Positions 46,280 to 54,729 of a stretch of DNA of 64,000 nucleotides are shown piece after piece (within the stretch, counting starts at the first letter, position 1; each line of letters opens with the position of its first letter). Source of the DNA: Moellerella wisconsensis ATCC 35017. GTDB lineage: Bacteria; Pseudomonadota; Gammaproteobacteria; Enterobacterales; Enterobacteriaceae. The notes beneath the pieces were generated by a model, which searched no databases, was not told where the DNA came from, and was given only the letters and a program-made list of their open reading frames with translations. Where the stretch lies: positions 62,001 through 126,000 of the forward strand of contig NZ_LGAA01000003.1 of the NCBI RefSeq assembly GCF_001294465.1, written 5' to 3'. The position numbers and the translations under genes are program-made.

Positions 46280-47150
46280 ATTAAAATACATTTATTATTA
46301 AATTGTATAAATATTAAAAATAATGAATGATATTTTTATATATTTTTAAAAAATTACTTTTTAAGAGCATTGAGGTATTATAAAAGAATTACCTAATGGA
46401 TCTACTAAAGAACTTAATCCTTAAATAAAAATAGCTACACCTATTCGATATATTACACGTTATAATGCGAGATTTGTTATTAAAACCTCACTAATTAATT
46501 TACCCGTGTTTTTCAGTTAATCCTAAAAATTTCGGGTTAAATAAATTTGACGCGTTGTTGATGTAAACGAGTATAAAGTCTATAAAAATAAAATCAAACT
46601 TCAAAAAACCTATAAATTCAGCAATTAATGTGAATTTCACACATTATAATTGTAATTTAAATATAAAAAAAACAGATAAAACAAGTCACTACCCAATCAA
46701 TCTAATTGAAATAATCTTATAAGGATGGATAATTAAACTAAAAAAATCTTTTTGTGATTATAAGATAGAAGTAAAATACTTAAATTTACAAATATGCATA
46801 CATTCAGAATTAATTACTGAAAAAATTTATCAATTTTATTTATTTCATTATATCTTCATTAAAAATCATTTGTTTTCAATTAGTTATTAATTATAAGTTT
46901 AATCTTTTTTTGTTACAATTTTCTTACTTTAGTATTATTCTAAATAACAAATCAAATTATGAGATTCTTTTTTGTATCTCGTAATAATAGAAACTATCCG
47001 TTTTAATTTTTAATCTATTATTATTTATACGAGCAACTTATTTAAAATAGTTATACTTTAATAAAGCTTCGCTCTTTAACTGACTAGTTATAAACTTGGT
47101 AGATATCTTTAAGATAGAAAAAATAGCAAAAAGAGACTAGTCATTTCTTA
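46280..47150. other. AT-rich region upstream of fimbrial operon 2
   Basis: About 870 bases with no supportable gene and no matching long inverted repeats that would mark an invertible promoter. A short pair TGACTAGT/ACTAGTCA near 47081 and 47137 is too small to interpret. Confidence 0.4.
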
Positions 47151-47477
47151 TTAGTGGATATCAATCACGAGCAACTTTCTCGAATGTATTAAATTCCTTT
47201 TACTGCTTTTCTTTAAATCTTTGCATTTTTCGCTGGGATCAAAACCATTAGCAATTAACTTTTTGGCGGTATCTCTTTTTTCTCTGGCTTCTGCAAGCAA
47301 GATGTCAGGATAAACACCCAGAGCTAACATTTTTTGCTTATCGCCAAAGGGATACTGTAAACGCCAATATTTTGAGCCGTTGGGGTGAATATGAAGAAAC
47401 AAGCCATCACCATCTGTCAGTATATAAGCTTTTTCGTCTGGTTTAGCTGCACGAACTTTCATATCGGAGAATGCCAT
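47151..47477 (-). pseudogene. Truncated P4-type tyrosine integrase (Arm DNA-binding domain only)
   Basis: The frame starts MAFSDMKVRAAKPDEKAY (ATG at 47477) and continues LTDGDGLFLHI, YWRLQYPFGDKQKMLALGVYP and DILLAEAREKRDTAKKLI, which is the N-terminal arm-binding domain of P4-like integrases, normally about 400 residues. It then degrades to a stop at about residue 108; the core and catalytic domains (Arg, His, Tyr) are missing. It lies about 300 bases beyond the 3' end of tRNA-Leu(CAA), transcribed in the tRNA direction, as expected of an integrase remnant at an island edge. Confidence 0.85.
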
Positions 47478-47507
47478 ATTCTTTATCCTCTCACCTTTGA
47501 GCAAGCA

Positions 47508-47633
47508 TATACTCTAAATAATTCGGATTACATGTAGGCGGCAAGTGAAGATAGCCGAGGAGCATAGATAACTATGTGACTCGGATAGCTGAGCGAAGCC
47601 AACACCCATGTAATTCGAAGTATGACGAGTATA
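47508..47633. repeat. Palindromic dispersed repeat unit (about 126 bases)
   Basis: Ends are TATACTC and GAGTATA. Inside, a large imperfect palindrome is centred on CATAGATAACTATG (around 47570), with flanking CCGAG/CTCGG arms, and a second pair ATTACATG/CATGTAAT. This looks like the palindromic interspersed repeats found in many Enterobacterales genomes. It lies between the integrase remnant and the tRNA. Confidence 0.7.
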
Positions 47634-47750
47634 CAAACTATTATCGAATCGAGAGATACCAACAGTAGATACTTAATATGGGTTGAATTCAGTATGCTGA
47701 GGAAGAATGAATAATTAGCGGCAACAAAATAACTTGAGGATTTTCAGGCA

Positions 47751-47774
47751 TAAAAAAAGACGCGTTAGCGTCTT
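47751..47774 (-). terminator. Terminator of tRNA-Leu gene
   Basis: AAGACGC (47757-47763), GTTA loop, GCGTCTT (47768-47774); on the minus strand the stem is followed by a run of seven T. It ends the leuX transcript. Confidence 0.88.
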
Positions 47775-47789
47775 ATTTTTACTTCTAAG

Positions 47790-47874
47790 TGGTGCCGAAG
47801 GCCGGACTCGAACCGGCACACCCGAAAGCGGTTGATTTTGAATCAACTGCGTCTACCAATTCCGCCACTCCGGC
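47790..47874 (-). tRNA. leuX: tRNA-Leu (CAA anticodon)
   Basis: Reading the minus strand gives an 85-base class II tRNA with a seven-base acceptor stem (GCCGGAG paired with CTTCGGC), encoded CCA, T arm GGTTCGAGTCC and a variable arm. The anticodon CAA (complement of 47838-47840) sits in the loop TTCAAAA and reads UUG codons. By sequence and by neighbourhood (next to lptG, pepA and a P4-type integrase) it corresponds to leuX, a classical integration site for islands. Confidence 0.96.
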
Positions 47875-47907
47875 ACAGAAGTGATGTTCTCTTTGGAAAA
47901 CGTGGTC

Positions 47908-47935
47908 ATTATACTTGGGTTTGACGGCTGAGCAA
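47908..47935 (-). promoter_or_regulatory. Promoter of tRNA-Leu
   Basis: On the minus strand TTGCTC, a 16-base spacer and a perfect TATAAT (complement of 47908-47913) precede the tRNA by about 33 bases. The remaining stretch to 48277 shows only low-complexity repeats of GGTTATTGG/TTGCGCTA type. Confidence 0.7.
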
Positions 47936-48277
47936 GATTTATTATGTGGTTTTAGACTGTTCGCTTAAAAAATCCGCAGTGAAGCGCGGGTAACTGTGGG
48001 ATCTGTTCTCTTTTTTAGTAATAAATCGCTTTTTATCTATGCTATCTTGCAGTTAAGTTAAATGCCGTGGTTTTATAGCGCTTTATTGCGTGGTTATTGG
48101 TAGTGGTTATTCATCCTGGCTAATTGCGCTAATTATTTGCATTGGCTATTTGCGCTAGTGATTGGTAATAGCTATTGAGCATGGTTACTCGTAATAATGA
48201 TGAGTGATAGAGCTAGGAGCTTAGGCTAAATTTTGCTAGCTTATAGGCAAACTTTCGGGAAAATTAAAGGTTATTGT

Positions 48278-48376
48278 ATGGGCTTTGTAAGCTGGGTAGT
48301 GGTTGGTGTGTGTATTGGCGTAGCCGTCGGTGCGTTAATCAAAATTTTCGGCAATAAGAACAGTAATAAGAAATAA
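48278..48376 (+). CDS. Small hydrophobic membrane protein, 32 residues
   Basis: An ATG frame of 32 codons (MGFVSWVVVGVCIGVAVGAL then IKIFGNKNSNKK). It is one predicted membrane helix followed by a short positively charged cytoplasmic tail, a typical small enterobacterial membrane protein. AAAGG about 8 bases upstream can serve as ribosome site, although spacing is slightly long. It precedes the AmpH-like gene by 52 bases and may share its transcript. Function unknown; the GxxxG-like glycine pattern could support oligomerisation. Too short to identify. Confidence 0.55.
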   Translation: MGFVSWVVVGVCIGVAVGALIKIFGNKNSNKK

Positions 48377-48428
48377 GGTAAGCTCGAATGAGCGGGTTTC
48401 ATAACTATGACGCGGTTGATTGATTAAC

Positions 48429-49652
48429 ATGCACAAATCATTACTAAAAATAGTCGCTGTTTCAGCATTGGCTCTGGCGTTAACGGCGTGTTCAACGCCG
48501 ACAAAGAAGACAACGAAATTTTTGCATTCGGAGCCGCAAGTTTCGACTGATTGGCAAATCTTTGAGGGTGATCGTCGAACCTATGAGCGGATCAATAAAA
48601 TTGTCGATCTCTATGCTAATCGTATCTTTAATGAGAGTAATGCGCGAGGTATGGCGATTGTAGTTATCGATAATAATCAAACGTTGACGCGTTACTATGG
48701 GGAAACCGCGCCGGGAAATCATCAAAAGCCGGGCCCAGATTCACTGATCCGTATCGCGTCAGTCAGTAAACTAATGACCAGTGAAATTTTAATTAAGTTG
48801 GAGCAAGATAAAAAGTTACTGATTACTGATCCGTTGCAAAAATACAGTTATTACGGGGTTAATGTGCCGAATAATGGCTCAGCTAATCCGATCCGTCTGT
48901 TCCATTTAGCCAGTCATACCAGTGGATTACCGCGTGAACAACCGGGAGGCAAATGGGGACGTCCAGTATTTATTTGGCCAACTCAAGATAATCGCTGGAA
49001 TTGGTTAAAAACCGGTAAGTTGGATGCCACGCCGGGGACAGTCGCTTCGTATTCTAATCTGGCCTACGATTTATTGGCGGATGCGTTAGTTAAGGCGTCA
49101 GGTAAGCCTTATCCACAATTGTTTAAGCAGTATGTGACTGCTCCGGCCAAAATGTACAACACTACTTATACGCCAAATGCGACACAATGTGCGCGCTTAA
49201 TGGTGGGCTATAAGCCCAGCCCTTGCCATAATACGCTAGCAGCAGCAGGCAGTGGTGGGGTGTATTCGACCCCGGCAGATATGCAGAAGTGGATGCAGGA
49301 GTTTCTTTCGACAGATAAGCAGTTGCGCAAACGTACCGCCACACGTGAACAGGCAATCTATTTTAAACGCCAGCAGCTAAATGAGATCAAAGGGATGGAC
49401 GTCGCCGGTCTGGCCGATGGTCTGGGATTAGGTTGGGTGTATATGCAGCCGAGCAATGGAAGGCCGGGGATTTACCAAAAAACTGGCGGCGGCGGTGGAT
49501 TTAATTCGTATATGGCGATGATCCCCCAGCAAAATATTGCGGTGTTTGTGGTGATGACTCGGAAAGAAAATAGTAAGTTCAGTAAGTTGACCGTGGGTGT
49601 GAATGAGTTAGTCGCGGCTCTTTCAACCAATCATGCGTATGGAAAACATTGA
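48429..49652 (+). CDS. ampH: AmpH-like D-alanyl-D-alanine carboxypeptidase/endopeptidase, lipoprotein version
   Basis: A 407-residue class C penicillin-binding protein related to E. coli AmpH, which trims and recycles peptidoglycan peptides. Catalytic motifs are SVSK (Ser111-Lys114), YSN in SYSNLAYDLLADAL, and KTGGGGGF near the C-terminus; REQPGG and CHNTLAAAGSGGVYSTP agree with AmpH. Unlike E. coli AmpH, the signal sequence ends in a lipobox ALTAC, so this copy is probably a lipid-anchored periplasmic enzyme. Start ATG at 48429; a TTG nine bases earlier is rejected. Ribosome site is weak. Confidence 0.88.
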   Translation: MHKSLLKIVAVSALALALTACSTPTKKTTKFLHSEPQVSTDWQIFEGDRRTYERINKIVDLYANRIFNESNARGMAIVVIDNNQTLTRYYGETAPGNHQKPGPDSLIRIASVSKLMTSEILIKLEQDKKLLITDPLQKYSYYGVNVPNNGSANPIRLFHLASHTSGLPREQPGGKWGRPVFIWPTQDNRWNWLKTGKLDATPGTVASYSNLAYDLLADALVKASGKPYPQLFKQYVTAPAKMYNTTYTPNATQCARLMVGYKPSPCHNTLAAAGSGGVYSTPADMQKWMQEFLSTDKQLRKRTATREQAIYFKRQQLNEIKGMDVAGLADGLGLGWVYMQPSNGRPGIYQKTGGGGGFNSYMAMIPQQNIAVFVVMTRKENSKFSKLTVGVNELVAALSTNHAYGKH

Positions 49653-50008
49653 AAGCGTACCACCGACGCTTGGCAAGCACTGGTGAGTTACTCTGCAACG
49701 ATGGAAATCGCCGCATCTCGGGTGCTTAATCTGCTGATACTGTAGTCGTGCTTTACGCTATGCCCTCCGGCATTAGCACAAGCATTAGTAGCGATAAAAA
49801 ACAGCACGCTATTTTCTGATGTTGTATCTCCGGTCGTGAATAATAGCGTGAAATTTATAACTGTATAGGGTCATTGCAGATAGCGGCTTTTTTATAACTT
49901 GATGTTTTTTATGATGCCGCTACCGACTCGCCATAATAAGCGTTGATCTCGCTGGCTATGGCTGAGTCGGATTTATTGGCGCTATGACTAGATACCACCC
50001 GAATCGGA
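49653..50008. other. Convergent gap between ampH-like and lptG
   Basis: About 356 bases, no gene. TAGCGGC and GCCGCTA near 49883 and 49915 and a GACTC-GCCAT/ATGGCTGAGTC pair near 49930-49970 suggest weak terminating structures, but neither has a clean stem and T-run. Confidence 0.4.
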
Positions 50009-51085
50009 TTATTTTCGTTTAACCAGTAATACAATACTGACAATCAAGAACAGTAAGCTTGGCAACAAGGCGGCCAAAATTGGCGGCACCGAATAGACCA
50101 AGCTTAAGCGGCCAAATCCTTCGTCTAGCAAATAGAATAAAAATCCGCCGGAGATGCCAAACACTACGCGAACGCCCATCGGTACGCTGCGTAACGGGCC
50201 GAAAATAAAGGATACCGCCATCAGCATCATCACAGCGGCGGATAACGGCGACAGCAGTTTTTTCCACAAGCTAAGCTGATAAACCGCAGCCACCTGCCCA
50301 CTCTCTTTTAAGTAGCTGATATATTGGTATAAACCACGAATCGATAATGAACTTGCCTCGAGTGACACTATGCCGAGCTTTTCAGGAGTCAGATTAGTTT
50401 TCCAATCCATTGATAACCGTTGTGAACCCGTAATTTTTTTCTCGTTACCTAAGATAGATTCATCAACCTGAGACAATTCCCAAGTTTTAGACTCGGGATT
50501 ATAGATTCCTGAGGAGGCGAACAAAACCGATTGCAGTTGATGCTGCGGGGTAAATTTATAGATAGAAATTTCTTTAATCGATTGTTCGTTATCAATACGT
50601 TGGATATGAATAAAGTCGTCGCCGTCTTTGGCCCACATTCCACGATCGGTGGCAACTAATGAGCTGCCAACAATTTTTTCAGCACGATAATTTCTAGCCC
50701 ATTGTTCACCGGCGGGAGCTATCCATTCACCGATAAACATCGCCACAATCACCAATGGGATAGCGGTTTTCATTACCGACAGTGCGATTTGTAAGCGAGT
50801 AAAGCCAGAGGCTTGCATCACGACTAATTCGCTGCGGGAGGCTAACCCGCCCAGCCCGAGCAAGGCACCGAGTAACGCTGCCATCGGAAAGAAAATATCG
50901 ATATCTTTTGGTACGGTGAGCAAGGTAAATACGCCAGCACTGAGCGCGGTATAATCGCCGTCGCCAACTTTACGCAACTGTTCGACAAACTTGATGATGC
51001 CTGAAAGCGAAACCAGCATAAACAGGGTCATTAAAATCGAGTTGAGGATAGTGCGCCCAATATATCGGTCTAATACTCCAAACAT
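50009..51085 (-). CDS. lptG: LPS export ABC transporter permease LptG
   Basis: A 358-residue inner-membrane protein (MFGVLDRYIGRTIL at the start, six helices with a large periplasmic domain in the middle) that with LptF and LptB extracts lipopolysaccharide and passes it to the LptC-A bridge. The start overlaps the lptF stop by one base. Synteny with pepA and valS is conserved. Length matches E. coli LptG (360). Confidence 0.96.
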   Translation of the reverse strand: MFGVLDRYIGRTILNSILMTLFMLVSLSGIIKFVEQLRKVGDGDYTALSAGVFTLLTVPKDIDIFFPMAALLGALLGLGGLASRSELVVMQASGFTRLQIALSVMKTAIPLVIVAMFIGEWIAPAGEQWARNYRAEKIVGSSLVATDRGMWAKDGDDFIHIQRIDNEQSIKEISIYKFTPQHQLQSVLFASSGIYNPESKTWELSQVDESILGNEKKITGSQRLSMDWKTNLTPEKLGIVSLEASSLSIRGLYQYISYLKESGQVAAVYQLSLWKKLLSPLSAAVMMLMAVSFIFGPLRSVPMGVRVVFGISGGFLFYLLDEGFGRLSLVYSVPPILAALLPSLLFLIVSIVLLVKRK

Positions 51086-52182
51086 TAGGCGACTCCTTGA
51101 CTAAATTTGGCTCTAAGTTGACGCATAGGTAAGGTATTCCAAGCATTTAAGACAATGGCTAATCCTAGATAACCGAAGTTTACCAGCCACATAGCAATTT
51201 TGGGGTCGACTTCGCCTTTTTCTGCGCTATTTCTTAAGGTGCTTTGCAGTAAGAAGAAAATCAAATACAGCAGCATGGCAGGCAACATGCTTAATACACG
51301 CCCTTGACGAGGATTAACTTCGCTGAGCGGAACCACCAAAATAGCCATGATAAGCACTGAGAAAACAATAGTTAAGCGCCAATGGAATTCAGCGTTTGAT
51401 TCAGGATCGTTGTCTTTCCACAGTTGGTACATGTTTTTCTGTTCAACTTTATCGTTGCGGACTTCGGATTCTTGGTGGTCGATAACCGCCTGATAGTTAT
51501 TGAAATCAGTGATCCGGAAATCGCGCAGTAATGCAGTTCCTTCGTAGCGGGTGCCTTTATCCAGCACTACAATCTGTTCACCTTTGGCGTTTTCTCTTAG
51601 ATATCCAGTATCCGCCACCACCACAGAGGGACGCTGTTCATTGGCGGGGCGCAGCTGGGCCATAAAGATATTGCTAAATTGGTGCCCTTTGACATCGCCG
51701 ATGTACAACACAATATTGCGGTCTTTGGTGGTTTTAAATTGCCCTTCGACCATAGCGGCGAGCCCAGGGTTGGCTTTAGCATCGGCCAATACTTGTTCTT
51801 GGTATTGAGATGACCAAGGTAGCATCCACGCAATATTAATCACTGCCAATGTCGCGGTAAAGAAGGCCAATACCAGCGCCGCTTTTACTAGCACGCTTTT
51901 GCCCAAACCGCAGGCGTGCATAACCGTGATTTCACTTTCAGTGTATAATCGGCTGTAAGTCATCAGCAGCCCGAGAAAAAGGCTGAGAGGCAAAATAAGC
52001 TGAGCCATTTCTGGCACGCCAAGCCCAAGCAAGGGTAAGACTAAGTTGGATGGAATATTCCCTTGGACAGCTGCACCAAGGACATCAATTGATTTTTGAC
52101 TAAAAAAGATCAGCATCAATACAAAAAGTATCGCAAACTGGCTCTTTAGTGTCTCACGTACCAAATATCTAATAATAATCAC
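51085..52182 (-). CDS. lptF: LPS export ABC transporter permease LptF
   Basis: A 365-residue LptF protein (MIIIRYLVRETLKSQ, then VMHACGLGKSVLVKA and VVPLSEVNPRQGRVLSMLPAMLLY), as in E. coli. The start is GTG at 52182, a non-ATG start also used by E. coli lptF. With LptG it forms the transmembrane channel of the LPS exporter. It diverges from pepA across a 283-base promoter region. Confidence 0.96.
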   Translation of the reverse strand: MIIIRYLVRETLKSQFAILFVLMLIFFSQKSIDVLGAAVQGNIPSNLVLPLLGLGVPEMAQLILPLSLFLGLLMTYSRLYTESEITVMHACGLGKSVLVKAALVLAFFTATLAVINIAWMLPWSSQYQEQVLADAKANPGLAAMVEGQFKTTKDRNIVLYIGDVKGHQFSNIFMAQLRPANEQRPSVVVADTGYLRENAKGEQIVVLDKGTRYEGTALLRDFRITDFNNYQAVIDHQESEVRNDKVEQKNMYQLWKDNDPESNAEFHWRLTIVFSVLIMAILVVPLSEVNPRQGRVLSMLPAMLLYLIFFLLQSTLRNSAEKGEVDPKIAMWLVNFGYLGLAIVLNAWNTLPMRQLRAKFSQGVA

Positions 52183-52465
52183 GCTTATTACGCCTGTGAA
52201 AACTTGTCTTTTTGGTGGAAAATGGCTAACTTCGTCCTATATCTACCATTTATTAACATATGCTTGGTTTCCTTATCGACTAGAATGATATAAAAGCATT
52301 ACTTATACTGGTTTCCCAATCAGAACATGCTTAATTCATTAATGGAATATTAGCAAACCATTCGCTTAGCTTAGCATAAAGAGTTTATTCTCTATGAGGT
52401 AGATTATGCGGAATGCTAATTTTAGCGAGAGCATCGGTCTTTGTCTTTAAGATTCAGGAGAACGC

Positions 52466-53980
52466 ATGGAGTTTAGTGTAAAAAGTGGTAGCCCGGAAAA
52501 GCAGCGCAGCGCATGTATTGTTGTGGGTGTATTTGAACCTCGCCGCCTGTCCCCAATTGCAGAGCAACTGGACAAAATTAGTGATGGTTATATCAGCGCC
52601 CTGCTACGCCGCGGTGAGCTAGAAGGTAAAGTAGGGCAATCCTTACTGCTTCATCACGTTCCTAATATCTTGTCAGAGCGTATATTACTCATCGGCTGCG
52701 GTAAAGAGCGCGAGCTGGATGAACGTCAATATAAGCAAATTATTCAAAAAACAATTAGTACCTTGAATGAAACTGGCTCAATGGAAGCTGTGTGCTTCTT
52801 AACCGAACTGCATGTTAAAGGTCGTAATAATTATTGGAAAGTTCGTCAAGCGGTAGAAACAGCGAAAGAGTCGTTGTACGTTTTTGATCAACTGAAGAGT
52901 AATAAAACGGAACATCGTCGTCCGCTGCGTAAATTAGTGTTTAATGTGCCAACCCGCCGTGAATTGACCAGCGGTGAACGTGCTATTCAGCACGGTTTAG
53001 CCATTGCAACCGGTATTAAGGTGGCGAAAGATTTAGGTAACATGCCGCCAAATATCTGTAATCCGGGCTATTTAGCCTCGCAAGCGCGCCAACTGGCAGA
53101 TCATGCGAGCAACTCGTTGCTAACAACTCGAGTTATCGGTGAGCAACAAATGAAAGAGCTGGGCATGAATGCTTATCTGGCGGTGGGTCAGGGTTCACAA
53201 AATGAATCGCTGATGTCCGTCATGGAATACAAAGGGAATCCTGATCCTGACGCTCGTCCTATTGTGTTGGTGGGGAAAGGCTTAACGTTTGATTCCGGCG
53301 GTATTTCAATCAAACCTGCGGACAGCATGGATGAGATGAAATATGACATGTGTGGTGCGGCGACAGTTTATGGGGTAATGCGTTTTGTTACCGAACTAAA
53401 ACTGCCAATTAATGTGGTCGGGGTGCTGGCGGGCTGTGAAAACATGCCGGGAGGACGCGCTTATCGTCCGGGTGACGTGTTAACCACCATGTCGGGGCAG
53501 ACGGTAGAAGTATTGAATACTGATGCTGAAGGTCGTTTGGTGCTGTGTGATGCATTAACTTATGTTGAGCGCTTTGAGCCGGAGCTGGTGATTGATGTCG
53601 CTACTTTGACCGGTGCTTGCGTGATTGCGTTGGGCAGCCACTTTACCGGTTTAATGTCGAACCATAACCCGTTAGCGCATGAGCTGTTGAACGCGTCCGA
53701 GCAAGCGGGTGACCGAGCATGGCGTCTGCCGTTAGCCGATGAGTTTTATGATCAAATCAGTTCTAACTTTGCTGATTTAGCGAATACTGGCGGTCGTCCG
53801 GGTGGCGCGATCACCGCAGGCTGTTTCTTGGCACGTTTTGCGACCCGTTATAACTGGGCTCATTTAGATATCGCCGGTACGGCATGGCGTTCAGGTAAAG
53901 CTAAGGGCGCCACTGGCCGTCCAGTCGCTATGTTATCGCAGTTCTTATTAAACCGTGCCGGGCTAGGCACCGACGAGTAA
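52466..53980 (+). CDS. pepA: Leucyl aminopeptidase PepA
   Basis: A 504-residue M17 aminopeptidase. The metal- and substrate-binding motifs [32 protein letters not shown] and [14 protein letters not shown] are intact; E. coli PepA is also a DNA-binding accessory factor for plasmid recombination and represses carAB. ATG start with CAGGAG upstream. Gene order lptGF-pepA-holC-valS is standard for the Enterobacterales. Confidence 0.97.
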   Translation: MEFSVKSGSPEKQRSACIVVGVFEPRRLSPIAEQLDKISDGYISALLRRGELEGKVGQSLLLHHVPNILSERILLIGCGKERELDERQYKQIIQKTISTLNETGSMEAVCFLTELHVKGRNNYWKVRQAVETAKESLYVFDQLKSNKTEHRRPLRKLVFNVPTRRELTSGERAIQHGLAIATGIKVAKDLGNMPPNICNPGYLASQARQLADHASNSLLTTRVIGEQQMKELGMNAYLAVGQGSQNESLMSVMEYKGNPDPDARPIVLVGKGLTFDSGGISIKPADSMDEMKYDMCGAATVYGVMRFVTELKLPINVVGVLAGCENMPGGRAYRPGDVLTTMSGQTVEVLNTDAEGRLVLCDALTYVERFEPELVIDVATLTGACVIALGSHFTGLMSNHNPLAHELLNASEQAGDRAWRLPLADEFYDQISSNFADLANTGGRPGGAITAGCFLARFATRYNWAHLDIAGTAWRSGKAKGATGRPVAMLSQFLLNRAGLGTDE

Positions 53981-54266
53981 GTGGCTTTCAACGCATAAAC
54001 GGACGAGTCGATAGTCTTGCAGATAGTCGAGTGGCTTGTTATGCCGGCTGAGCATTGCGGGTTTAGCCTTGCGAATTTAGCACGTATAGCCGGGTAAGCT
54101 GAGTCAATATGACGCAGATTACTCGGCTAATCCCTAAAGAGGTCATCGAAAAGATGTCATCTTAGGCTGATTCCGCTAAAATACGGTTATCATCGCTTTC
54201 AGGGTATTGCTGACCGCAATGCCCTTTTTCCGTGACTGAGATACTATTTTCTGTAACTGAGATATT

Positions 54267-54716
54267 ATGAAAAATGCCATCTTCTATTTATTAGAACAGC
54301 CCTCTTTGCAAGAGGGACTGGAAGCCCATGAATGGCTAGCCTGTCAGCTGGCTGCGGCTAAATGGCGTGCAGGAAAGCGAGTATTAATCGCCTGTGAGAC
54401 AGCAGAGCAAGCGGAAAAACTGGATGAGGCGCTTTGGCAAAGAGAGCCGCATCAGTTTGTCCCTCATAATCTGGCGGGTGAAGGCCCGCGTTACGGCGCA
54501 CCGGTGGAGCTGTGCTGGCCACAAAAGCGCGGTAATGCCTCCCGTGATGTACTGATCAACTTGCAGACTCCCTTTGCAGACTTTGCAACGGCTTTTCATG
54601 AAGTGATAGACTTTGTTCCTATCGATGAAACTTTAAAACAGTTGGCGCGTGAGCGGTATAAAATTTACCGCAGCGTCGGCTTTAATTTGACCATGGCGGC
54701 GCCGCCAACTTACTGA
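54267..54716 (+). CDS. holC: DNA polymerase III chi subunit HolC
   Basis: A 149-residue HolC protein (MKNAIFYLL, then ACQLAAAKWRAGKRVLIAC, LWQREPHQFVPHNLAGE) that links the clamp loader to single-stranded-DNA-binding protein. It lies 13 bases before valS, with which it is probably cotranscribed. E. coli HolC is 147 residues. Confidence 0.95.
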   Translation: MKNAIFYLLEQPSLQEGLEAHEWLACQLAAAKWRAGKRVLIACETAEQAEKLDEALWQREPHQFVPHNLAGEGPRYGAPVELCWPQKRGNASRDVLINLQTPFADFATAFHEVIDFVPIDETLKQLARERYKIYRSVGFNLTMAAPPTY

Positions 54717-54729
54717 ATAAAGATATAAA

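Noticed and set aside
46126-47150. Invertible promoter element for fimbrial operon 2
   Set aside because: No long inverted repeats of about 20 bases and no recombinase gene were found beside the operon.
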